Shown here: positions 1 to 8,918 of the stretch, one piece after another | Position numbering within the stretch: position 1 is the stretch's first letter | Layout of the letters: every line of letters starts with the position of its first letter | NCBI RefSeq assembly: GCF_002104995.1 | Contig: NW_024468250.1 | Coordinates: forward strand, 1,488,001 to 1,552,000 | Length of the DNA stretch: 64,000 nucleotides | Source of the DNA: Linderina pennispora | Taxonomy: Eukaryota; Kickxellomycota; Kickxellomycetes; Kickxellales; Kickxellaceae | Direction: 5' to 3' | Translations under genes and position numbers: made by a program | The notes under the pieces: model-generated | Seen by the model: only the letters and a program-made list of their open reading frames with translations | The model's database searches: none | What the model was told of the DNA's origin: nothing

Positions 1-1791
1 ACCACTGGCAAGGTGAAAAGACAGAGCCGTCAGCACCGCAAGTACCGGCTTGGACGATGGCAGAACCGGTCGTTCAGCTCCTGGAACCCGCCAGCGAATT
101 CGATCACGCGGCACTCGAATGCCTCAGTGCTCTCCGTGGACATCAGCTACAAGCCATCAGAGTCGCGCCGCGCCTCCATACTGAGCACCTCGGATTCCGA
201 CGACTCTGACGACGATGAAAACGGCCCCTTGGCGCAGGTTTTGTTGCGTGAGAACGACGAGATATGGAACAACAGAAATTACCGCTTCACATTCTACTCG
301 CCACGCACTGGCACTGTGCGTGCCGCCGACGTGCAGTCATTGCAGACCGATAACGAGAGTGGCCTGGATGACTTGATGCGCCAGGCGACCGGCGAAGTAA
401 GCAAGGTCGATGAGAAAATCGGCATGCCTACGGTCACCGTCTCGAATGGCCTGCTGCATCCGAACGATGCGCTGGGCAGGGGGAGGTCGCCGTCTGCTGG
501 CTCGTACGACGCCCCGAAGTTGCCCGAGGACGATGGGTGTGCAAATCTATTCTGGCTCGATATCGTCGACCCTGTAGACTCTGAAATCATAGCAGTTTCA
601 CGCATCTTCGACCTGCATCCGCTCACCACTGAGGAGCTGCTTCTGATGAAAGACGATGCGCTGGTGCAGGACAGCTTCAAGTCATTCAAGCACTACGACA
701 TCATCTGCTACCACACATCCATAGCTGCTTACAATGACGAGCCGTGGGCGCAGGAAGATGTGCCGCTCGACACCATGCAGTCTGCGGAAATTAATACTGA
801 GGGTGACAAGCAAAAGGCTGGCGAAGAGGGCCTGCGATACCGCATCCGCCAGTGGTTCAAGCGCCCAGCCGACCCCAATATGCCTGTGCCTGAAATCATG
901 GTCCCCTCGCCATCAGCCGACGAGCCCGCGCGCGACGACGACATCCTGGACGAGCCCATCCCATTCTACTCAATTGTGCTGACCCGCGGCATCATCACCC
1001 TGCACCGGCGCCGGCTGCCACATGTACGCAACACAATTGCGCGGCTGCTGCTGGACGAGGACACCGTCAAGCTGACGCCCGACTATATCGCCTACCTGCT
1101 CCTTGACGACATCACCGATACATTAGTGCCGACAACGCGCATGCTGGAGCTCGAGGTGGATGCAGTGGACGAGCTGGTGCTGATCCTGGCCGAGGCTGAC
1201 CATGACGACATCCTGAAGCGCATCGGCATTGAGCGCCGCCATGCGCTCTGGCTGGTGCGGCTCCTGCACGGCAAGGCCGAGGTTCTGGGCGCCATAGAGC
1301 GTCGCGTGCAGGCGAAACGGCACGTGCCACGCCTCCGCATTGACGATGACACACACAGTCAGCTGATGACCAGCGACGAGGAAGAAGGCGATATCTATGG
1401 CTGGGATAGGAAGCCTGTGCGTGGCCGCCATGACGAGCATGCACCGGATGTTGCCAAATACCTGGCTGATGTCCACGACCATCTGCTGGCGCTGACGGCG
1501 TCGGTGCATCACTGCGAGCGCATTCTGGCACGCGCCCATGGCAACTACCTGGCCAGGATCAACCTGGAGCTGACCAACGCGTCGAATACCACCAATGGCC
1601 TGGCCACGCAGGCTGCTATCCTGGCCGGTATATTTCTGCCTCTCAATTTGGTTGCCGGCCTGTGGGGGCAGAATGTCAAGGTGCCCGGCCAGGATCGCGA
1701 CGACCTGCTGTACTTTGGTATTATCTGCGGGTGCATGGCCACGTTTGTCATCTTTGCGCTGGCCTTCTTCCGGTGGCGCCGACTTATTTAA
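1..1791 (+). CDS. CorA/ALR/Mnr2-type divalent cation transporter, 5' partial
   Basis: The frame is already open at base 1, so the true N-terminus lies outside the window. About 596 codons are visible. The N-terminal ~170 residues are Ser/Asp-rich and probably disordered. A CorA soluble domain follows, with FWLDIVDP, the HPLTTEELL segment and the long helices before the membrane (DAVDELVLILAE). Two hydrophobic helices close the protein, one around AAILAGIFLPLNLVAGLW and one from YFGIICG to FALAFF. CorA-family proteins form pentameric Mg2+ channels; fungal members are Alr1/2 at the plasma membrane and Mnr2 at the vacuole. The signature after TM1 is normally GMN. Here bases 1666-1674 encode Gly-Gln-Asn, so the filter Met is replaced. 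The family call is firm; substrate and membrane are inferred. A second, divergent CorA-like gene lies at 28027-29852. Confidence 0.9.
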   Translation, partial: TTGKVKRQSRQHRKYRLGRWQNRSFSSWNPPANSITRHSNASVLSVDISYKPSESRRASILSTSDSDDSDDDENGPLAQVLLRENDEIWNNRNYRFTFYSPRTGTVRAADVQSLQTDNESGLDDLMRQATGEVSKVDEKIGMPTVTVSNGLLHPNDALGRGRSPSAGSYDAPKLPEDDGCANLFWLDIVDPVDSEIIAVSRIFDLHPLTTEELLLMKDDALVQDSFKSFKHYDIICYHTSIAAYNDEPWAQEDVPLDTMQSAEINTEGDKQKAGEEGLRYRIRQWFKRPADPNMPVPEIMVPSPSADEPARDDDILDEPIPFYSIVLTRGIITLHRRRLPHVRNTIARLLLDEDTVKLTPDYIAYLLLDDITDTLVPTTRMLELEVDAVDELVLILAEADHDDILKRIGIERRHALWLVRLLHGKAEVLGAIERRVQAKRHVPRLRIDDDTHSQLMTSDEEEGDIYGWDRKPVRGRHDEHAPDVAKYLADVHDHLLALTASVHHCERILARAHGNYLARINLELTNASNTTNGLATQAAILAGIFLPLNLVAGLWGQNVKVPGQDRDDLLYFGIICGCMATFVIFALAFFRWRRLI

Positions 1792-2138
1792 ATGTGGCTG
1801 TTTGATCAGCGATCACGGGTGTATGTGTGGATTACCACACATATGGGTGGTGACGTGCACTCGTTCCTATTACATTCAGGCTTTTTCCCCTCTGCTGAAA
1901 AGAGGATCGGCATTCTTCCCCTCCTCCTTTTCCTCCTGGACTGGGCAATGCACCTGATACCTACGGATTGCATACGCTGTCAAAAGAGTTGCTCTTCCTC
2001 AGCCTCCTTTGACAGCCCCCTTCTCTTTCCTGCCGAGAATAACTCGACTGTGAATTCCACGCTCTATTCTTTGTCTTTCCTTTCACATATCAGGTTTTTT
2101 CATTGTATTTAGTATACTCCCAAACTCTCTCTTCAGCC
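1792..2138. other. Spacer between CorA gene and F-box gene
   Basis: 347 bases with several pyrimidine-rich stretches leading to the next start codon. It presumably holds the CorA 3' UTR and the promoter of the next gene. I see no convincing ORF or RNA gene. Confidence 0.5.
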
Positions 2139-3836
2139 ATGGTTGAGCCACAGGGCTGTATCAATGACATGGGTCAGGGCAAACTCATCGACAAGATCCT
2201 CTTCGAGCTCAAAGTCCTCCTCGTGAGGGAGAAGAACGAGCTTGAACGCACCCGCCTCACTATCTGGTCTGCGTCTGTGTGCCAGCGCTGGCGCGCCTTC
2301 CTTCTGCCGACGCTCTACCGCTCGCTGGTCTTTGAGTTCTACGACCCGCGGCCGCCGGAGCCAGAGCCCGCTTCCGACGACGACGACTCCGCAGACTCTG
2401 ACGAGGACCCGGAGGAGCGCCGGTATCGCCGGCAGGAGCGCCGACGCCGCCGGATGCTGCAGCGCGACAACTATGTGCTGGCGTACCAGGACCACTTCAA
2501 ATGGCGCACGAACGCAGGCATCCTGGTGAGCTCTGGCCGCATGGACCTGACGACCGAGCTGGTGATGCGCGGCCACTACGGGTACGACTTCAACCAGCTG
2601 GCGTACCTGCTGCCGCTGACAGGCGCGAACTTTGTCGACTGGCCGAATATCGAGACCATGCGGTTTGTCGGGCATCTGAGCGAGGGCATGAACTTTGTGT
2701 GCCCGGACGACGTGCAGGTTTTCGTCGACATGGTGTACGACAAGATGCCCAACATTAAGGATATCCGCTATCCAAACATGATCCACAACAACAAGCAGTT
2801 CGTCTTCATCCTGCTAGCCATGATCTACCAGTACCTGCCGAAGCTGCGCTCGCTGGGCCTCGACCACGTGCTGCCCATCACTTACCCGCTCAATTACTCA
2901 CCGGAGCTGACGCGCGTGCGCATCGACCCGGTGTTTGTCAAGGGCTACCACAACTTCCCACGCATCGACCCGAGGCCGCTCCGTCACGTTCAAATCTATG
3001 GCGCCCGTAGCGACTTCATCTGGTCGTACTTTCAGCAGCAGGAGGAGAATATGATCGAGTTCACCAACCTCGAGACCCTGCGTCTGACGCAGGCCGGGTC
3101 AATGTGGATGACCTCGGAGATGCCCGAAAGCACAAATATGATGCAGCTCAGCTTCCCAAAGATCAAGGAGGTGCATCTCAATAACATTCTGGGCGTCTAC
3201 CACACTGTGCTTGTCCCATTCATCCACAGCAAACTGCGCAAGCTGTATATCGAGGAGAACAGCTCGCATATTGTCACCATCCCGCCGATAATCTACCAGT
3301 GCACCGAGGAGCTCGTGTTACAAATCAGCGATGTCAGGTATAACTACCGGGATGACTACGAGGGCGGGCTCGACGAGATGTACCTCCACCCCGCAAACAT
3401 CAAGAAGCTGACAGTCAACTACTCTCTCAAGCCCGAGAGCTTCACCTGGACCTCAGTAGAGCACCTCAGGATCGACCTGCTAGTTGTCGACTTTGATATG
3501 CCCGAGCGTCTGATGCAGGTCATGCCCAAGCTGAAGTGCATGCTCATAAACTTCCCGCACTACACCCATGAAGAGAAGGATGCTGAGAGGCCCGAGTTCA
3601 GGCTCGACCGTAGCATCCTGGAAAAGACCAAGCTGCAGTATATCGGCCTCCACAACTTGCGCCTGCAAAAGACGGAGATAGACTATGTCAAGGGCTTCCT
3701 AAAGAGGTATCCACAGCTGTGCGACATCCAGCTGCTGTCCAACATGGTGCCGGTCATCCGTGAGTTTGTTGAAGAGGAAAACATTGATATTATTGTTGGC
3801 GAATTCCCACCACCAAAGAAGCCTTTGTATCATTGA
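2139..3836 (+). CDS. F-box-like / leucine-rich-repeat-like protein
   Basis: The protein has 565 residues and starts at the first in-frame ATG; the longer open frame upstream begins only at a TTG. Residues ~30-65 carry the second half of an F-box-like motif (VCQRWRAFLLPTLYRSL), as in many fungal F-box proteins. A charged block follows: a run of Asp/Glu/Ser (about 75-92), then a strongly basic Arg-rich stretch (about 95-108). The rest has irregular leucine-rich segments such as NLETLRLTQAG and KLRSLGLDHVL, consistent with a divergent LRR substrate-binding domain. F-box proteins are substrate adaptors of SCF ubiquitin ligases. That role is inferred, because the F-box is weak and no substrate can be named. 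It is intronless and intact, and ends with a poly(A) signal 5 bases after the stop. Confidence 0.65.
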   Translation: MVEPQGCINDMGQGKLIDKILFELKVLLVREKNELERTRLTIWSASVCQRWRAFLLPTLYRSLVFEFYDPRPPEPEPASDDDDSADSDEDPEERRYRRQERRRRRMLQRDNYVLAYQDHFKWRTNAGILVSSGRMDLTTELVMRGHYGYDFNQLAYLLPLTGANFVDWPNIETMRFVGHLSEGMNFVCPDDVQVFVDMVYDKMPNIKDIRYPNMIHNNKQFVFILLAMIYQYLPKLRSLGLDHVLPITYPLNYSPELTRVRIDPVFVKGYHNFPRIDPRPLRHVQIYGARSDFIWSYFQQQEENMIEFTNLETLRLTQAGSMWMTSEMPESTNMMQLSFPKIKEVHLNNILGVYHTVLVPFIHSKLRKLYIEENSSHIVTIPPIIYQCTEELVLQISDVRYNYRDDYEGGLDEMYLHPANIKKLTVNYSLKPESFTWTSVEHLRIDLLVVDFDMPERLMQVMPKLKCMLINFPHYTHEEKDAERPEFRLDRSILEKTKLQYIGLHNLRLQKTEIDYVKGFLKRYPQLCDIQLLSNMVPVIREFVEEENIDIIVGEFPPPKKPLYH

Positions 3837-3840
3837 TCCA

Positions 3841-3846
3841 AATAAA
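3841..3846 (+). terminator. Poly(A) signal AATAAA after F-box gene
   Basis: A canonical AATAAA hexamer starts five bases after the F-box stop codon. It is closer to the stop than usual but plausible given the compact 3' ends here. Confidence 0.5.
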
Positions 3847-5220
3847 CCTGTCAATTCTGTTGCTCGCGGTCTGCTGAGAAAACCGTTGCCTTAAGCCCTC
3901 CCTGAGCCTATTGTTCGGAGGTCAGAGCATTCATTTTGTGTGGTTCGGACTGGCCATACCACATGGCTGTTCGCCGTGCATGTATTCTGCTTCCATACTT
4001 GTTTTCAGAAAAGGTATCCCAGGCTGGGCCAGGGCTTTGTCCACTAAAAAAGAGCCAAATGCTTTATACATGTCTAGCAGGTGTACTTTATCGAAAGACC
4101 ATTCATGAATCAGCTGCAGAACCTTGCGAGGAAACTACGAACAGCAGGCACTATCCTCACCCTATGAGCTAACACCATTGAGGTGCGTTGCCCCCACTGC
4201 CTTCATGTCTAGAAGAATGATAGACCTGTTGCAGAAGCCACCGAACCAGGCCTCACACTTTCGGTGTAGATACTTACCCGTTGGCTCCTCATTTCAAGAG
4301 TATGTGCTAGGTTTATAGGAATAGCTACAAGCTGATCACAGTCTACTGAATATTCCCACATCAAAGAGAAGCATGTGGCTAATTGCTACACATTCTTGTT
4401 CATCAATGCAGTGTACGACGATATTATGCAAAAATCTTGTCCTCGAATTGAGAGCAGAGGTGAAACGCAGTAAAACCTTGGGGTTTTGCACCTATGCCTA
4501 ACCTCATTGCTGGCCAAGGGATAAAAATGAAGTATTTCCTAGTATATTGACCAAAGTGAGCTACCCCATTTGATTATTGCACATGTAACCTAAGATATTC
4601 TGATAAAGGTGCAGGTGGCATGGCGCATTATCAATATCAATTAAAGCTGAAATATCTACACGTTTTGACCCACCTATGCCTACTTCTATTGCAATTTATT
4701 AGTAGAGCATATAGATTTCTCGCCATAGCCTGTCCTCAGAAACATCAGTCACAGCACATACAACCGATGCATTTAAAGGATACATTCAAGTGTAAAAAGG
4801 CGATCTCCTGTTGCTGGTGTGCAGGACTCGGATTGTATTGCATAGTTGTAGCTTGGGAAGTGGCATTTGACCAGGAATTGGACCATGGACGGAAGAATTT
4901 TGTTGCAAACGTCCCCAAAACCATCGTCCAGAAAACTACAGCACTCCGCAATTAGCATCAATTCATACAGGTTGATTAGAGCTCCCTGTATTTTGTCAAA
5001 GGGCCGGGATTGGCGCCTTGACGGTTTATTTTTTGTACTGGTGGCGTGTCTATTTGTACTTGTTGCTTGTTGCCGTGTTGAAATAGCCGAATACCCACAA
5101 GGGACTGCATCGCTTGCTTAGCCAGACTCACAAATGGCTGCTCTTTTCTCTGTTCTTTTCTCTTTTTAACCACTTGTTTGCTCTTTACAGTTTTGCTTTT
5201 ACTCTAACACTCTCTCCTCT
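3847..5220. other. 1.4-kb AT-rich intergenic region
   Basis: No ORF with coding-like codon use is visible on either strand. The sequence is more AT-rich than the flanking genes. The last 60 bases before the hydrolase start are pyrimidine-rich (a tract ending CTCTCCTCT just before the ATG), which fits a promoter or leader. Confidence 0.5.
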
Positions 5221-6531
5221 ATGGCTGTGCTAACCAAGATTAAGCATAGCATCAGCTATTTTCCTTTACTTGCGGATGTCGGTGTTGCACTATCAGCCTT
5301 TTCATGGCTGCAGTTGGCTCAACTATGCTATGTATCGACCACTGTTGTTATAAAGTCGGTTTATCAGTACTATCGAAATGGACCGCGCCTGCCGAAGTGG
5401 GACCTAACAATACAGCTGACAGTTGATCTTGGATCCGGTTTGTCTAAGGTCGTGTTTCCATATCAGACAAATGACGATGGCATCGAGCGCATTGACTTTC
5501 ACAAGATTGTGATTACAGTTCGCAGGTGGGGTAACAAAAAACTAGCGTGGCCAAAGGAGAAGGGAACATACCGTAGTCACAGTATCAACACACAGGAAGT
5601 AGAGATCGACATAAGCAAGCTTGCCGATATCGAGATAGTCGGGACGAAGCTTACCAATCTTGCTCAGAATGATATGGCGCTCCAGGACCCCCGAATTCTT
5701 GAGTGCGAGATTATCTTGAGGAACGCTGCTATCCAGATGCTGGAATCCCACGCTACCAACGCCGACAATCTCCTTGATACCGTTCCTGTGGTGAAAGATG
5801 AGAAAATTGTACTGTATTTTCATGGCGGCGGCTGGATCCTAGGAAACATTGAAACACACCGGGTGATAACGGGTGAAATCTCCCAAGCATCAGGCACTCG
5901 TGTTGTCTCTGTCAACTACCGTCTATCGCCAGAGTATGCATTCCCAGCACACCTGCTCGATGCGTACATCTCCTACTGCTTCCTGCTCAAGCAAGGGTTC
6001 AAGCCGTCGAACATCGTTGTTGCTGGCGACAGCGCTGGTGGACAGCTGGCTCTTTCGCTGACTCACCTGCTCCGCCATATCGGAGCGCCAGTGCCAGCTG
6101 GCCTTGTACTTTTGTCGCCTGCTACAGACCAAAGGCACATCAAATATGAGCATGACGCGCCTGCTGCACTTGATTATCTCATGTACATGCCTGTTGAGAC
6201 ACCTGCATCTATGGTGCGCCTGATGATCGCGCCTGGACAGCCTCTGAGTGAGCTGATGAAGAGAGAGCTAGAGTCACCACTCATATCGCCTATATATGGA
6301 TCGTTCAGCGGATTTCCATCTACTCTGATCCAGACCGGCGGCTGCGAATGCTTTCTTGATGGAAATATTGCCCTGCGCGAAAAGATAAAAAGCCAGAATC
6401 CAGATGTGCCCGATATTGTTCGGCAAGATGTGTATGACGACATGCCACACGATTTCCATCTCATATTTCCGTATCGGCGGGAAGCTAGCAAGTCGTATAA
6501 AGTCATTGGTGAGTTTATCAATAATCTCTGA
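5221..6531 (+). CDS. Membrane-anchored alpha/beta hydrolase, HSL/arylacetamide deacetylase type
   Basis: The 436-residue protein has a hydrophobic N-terminal segment (about 14-45) that could anchor it in the ER membrane. The hormone-sensitive-lipase family fold follows. The oxyanion HGGG is at residues 201-204. The nucleophile elbow GDSAGG has Ser271. Asp380 (CFLDGN) and His410 (MPHDFH) complete the triad. The family deacetylates or hydrolyses esters of sterols, lipids or xenobiotics; yeast Say1 (steryl deacetylase) is one functional precedent. The substrate cannot be read from the sequence. The gene is intronless and intact, and it converges with the GT15 relic downstream. Its own AATAAA lies about 60 bases past the stop, inside the extended GT15 reading frame. 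Confidence 0.85.
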   Translation: MAVLTKIKHSISYFPLLADVGVALSAFSWLQLAQLCYVSTTVVIKSVYQYYRNGPRLPKWDLTIQLTVDLGSGLSKVVFPYQTNDDGIERIDFHKIVITVRRWGNKKLAWPKEKGTYRSHSINTQEVEIDISKLADIEIVGTKLTNLAQNDMALQDPRILECEIILRNAAIQMLESHATNADNLLDTVPVVKDEKIVLYFHGGGWILGNIETHRVITGEISQASGTRVVSVNYRLSPEYAFPAHLLDAYISYCFLLKQGFKPSNIVVAGDSAGGQLALSLTHLLRHIGAPVPAGLVLLSPATDQRHIKYEHDAPAALDYLMYMPVETPASMVRLMIAPGQPLSELMKRELESPLISPIYGSFSGFPSTLIQTGGCECFLDGNIALREKIKSQNPDVPDIVRQDVYDDMPHDFHLIFPYRREASKSYKVIGEFINNL

Positions 6532-6561
6532 GCTCAATTGCGGTATACGTCATCTTTGAAT

Positions 6562-7890
6562 TCATATATAGCTATATATTTTAGCTGCCAATAAATTGGG
6601 ACCATGCACTACCGATACTAAATAAAAAAAAGGCATATATATAGCAATAATGACAAAATTGTAGTGTGAAATGGATATTCTGGTGTAGGTATGCTTTATG
6701 ATTGGTCGGCGGATTTCTTGAGGCGTATCCGGCAGCAGCTTCCACTCGTGCGAGCACTTGCCCCAGCCGGCGTTAGTGATGGTCTTGTCTTTGTCCGACG
6801 CATCGCAGGTGCAGCGGTTCTTGAGCCACGCGTCGCCACTGGGGCAGTGCTGCCATCCCGGGTGCAGGTATCCGATGTCCTCGAACCAGTGTACCTCCTC
6901 CTTCTGCAGGAACATGGCAGCAGCAATCGAGTGCACCGGGGCATCTCCCCAGCGCTCGTAGAAGAAGCCGCCTTCGTGGTCCAAAAAGTCAAAGAACTTG
7001 GAGTACGCCTCGCCGCGGTAGAACGACAGGTCGGCAATCTCAAAGTTGGACCAAAAGTGGCAGCCGTTGTGTGTGGTGCCGTTGTCGCGCGACACCCACC
7101 ACAGCGAGTTGTGCTCGGGAATGAGCTCCCTGTGCGTCTCCATGAACTTTCTGACCGACTTCCACAGTGTCGGCACAGTGCTCATCAGCTCATAGATGCC
7201 GATGGTCCAGCCGTACTTGATATTGCGCTGCTTCATGTACAGGAACGGGTCGTAGTTGATATCGCACAGGTACTGGATTCCAGGCTCTAGGCGCCAGTAC
7301 ATCTCAAACTGCTGCATGATCGGGTGCTGGTAGAAGAAGCCGGACTCGAAGCGGCACATGTGGCGGTACGACTCGTTGCCGCCATACATGACCTTGTTGT
7401 CCTGGATTTTCTTGCGCTCCTCGCGTGCCTTCTCCTGGTCGATCCAGTCCGGGTATGACCAGTGCTCCTGCGGGATCTGGCCGAACTTGACTGTCGCCTT
7501 GGTCAATGACCAAGGCATGCTCATAAAGTTCTCGTCAAAAGGCCCGTCATTCAGGAACACATACGGGTAGTTAAACCTTCCGTTGAATATGTCTTCCATC
7601 TCTCGCATCAACGTGCGGATGCCAAGCCAGTCCTGGTTTTGCGCCAGCAACACGAAGCAGGGTTTGACTGGGTTAGGCTTGTCTGGGTTGTAGCTGGCCC
7701 CAGATGAATAGTCGGGCTTTGCTGCTTCTGTGAACGATGTTGTAGTCCCATGCAGCGACAGGTTTTGTGCAATATACTACATTTGGAAGAAGTAGAGCTC
7801 TGTCACCAACGTCAGAGTAATAACGATATATCAGGTGAGCGGGTTTTTCACGCCAATGGCGTATATTGAGCGAAGCTTCGGGACAGTCAT
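6562..7890 (-). pseudogene. GT15 (Kre2/Mnt1/Ktr) alpha-1,2-mannosyltransferase copy A, broken at both ends
   Basis: Starting at an ATG at 7890, one frame runs to 6562 but contains two in-frame stops, a TGA and a TAG. They flank a segment reading YIVITLTLVTELYFFQM, clearly a former type II signal anchor. From about 7775 onward the frame is open. It encodes a full GT15 catalytic domain: YPYVFLNDGPF, YWRLEPGIQYLCDI, KYGWTIG, HFWSNFEIADLSFYRGEAY and GGFFYERWGDAPVHS. The paralogue at 30535-31665 stops shortly after KLLPDTP. This copy has lost that stop and runs on for about 40 AT-rich codons. Bases 6723-7485 are nearly identical to the paralogue and gap-free. Alternatively, a 75-bp in-frame GT-AG intron could remove both stops, but it would also remove the anchor. 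GT15 enzymes extend O- and N-linked mannan in the Golgi. Confidence 0.7.
6590..6595 (+). terminator. Poly(A) signal AATAAA after hydrolase gene
   Basis: An AATAAA hexamer sits 59 bases after the hydrolase stop codon, a normal spacing. It overlaps the read-through C-terminal extension of the convergent GT15 copy. Confidence 0.5.
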
Positions 7891-8918
7891 TCGGCCAAAA
7901 CGAGTGAGGAGTATGCAGAAGAGCCTGTGTTCAAGTCTAGTTTGTTCTACATCCAGCTAAAGGAGCCACTATCTAAATGCCCATGGGCTTTGTTGTACAG
8001 GGCAGAATCTGGGACGACGAATGGTGTCATCGCAGCTCACCAAGCGAATAGCATTAACCTCACAAGGACCATACAACAGGGCTCCGATGGACATTTTGTA
8101 GTGTAGCCTTGCTGACTGCTCGTACTTGCATCATAATCTGCCATAGGTCAACCAATTATTCCAAATTTGCGCGTACCGAATGCCAAACCCTGATCTGCAA
8201 CCGGCGGAAACGCAGAATGCCAAGAGGCAGTGTCTACAGAGCTACACCGCATCCATGTAGAGTGGTACCCTTGAAGCACTTTGTAGTATGCTTTCCTCCA
8301 AACAAAACATGCCACTGCTGACCAGAAGGACGCAAAGTCAGCAGCAATGCAACCAGACCTTGTGTGCAGGCGCATGGATCTCTGCATGTCTACAACCTGG
8401 TATGCAGCTTGGTCTTGGCAGCTGTATCCAAATTGTTTCCAAGCGAAATAGGCAGACCAGCGAAGCTACCAGATATAATATCCTCTTCACCGACTCTGTT
8501 CCTTTTGGAAGGCTGCACGCCAGCACACAGTGGAAAATCGGATAAGCACACACGGACAGTGGGCTCAGGTGCACAAAGTAAACAATACCAATCCCACCAT
8601 CAGATCCCGGCCAAGACTGCTACACAGACCAAACCATATAGCCTATCGGACCATCAGCCGCGTGAGCAAATGCATCCGGCCATTAGGGCTGGCACAGTCA
8701 TATTTGTCACACTTGGTTTGCCAAATGCATACATTTCCACAGGCATAGGTGCCAATAGTGTCAGTGAGGATATAGATGGGGGATATTATTAATACGTATG
8801 TGCTGATTAAGGACTAAGAGTGGCAGATATGTAAGGTGATGATAGGAGTTAAAGGATAAAAGGGTATAAATGGATGGTTGGCAGGAGATTTGTGTGCATA
8901 TTTCGGACTATGCCGGAC
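7891..8918. other. 1.0-kb spacer between GT15 copy A and AGC kinase copy A
   Basis: Only short overlapping frames with no recognisable domain are present. Both flanking genes lie on the minus strand, so this should hold the kinase 3' UTR and the promoter of the GT15 copy. Nothing else is supported. Confidence 0.45.
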
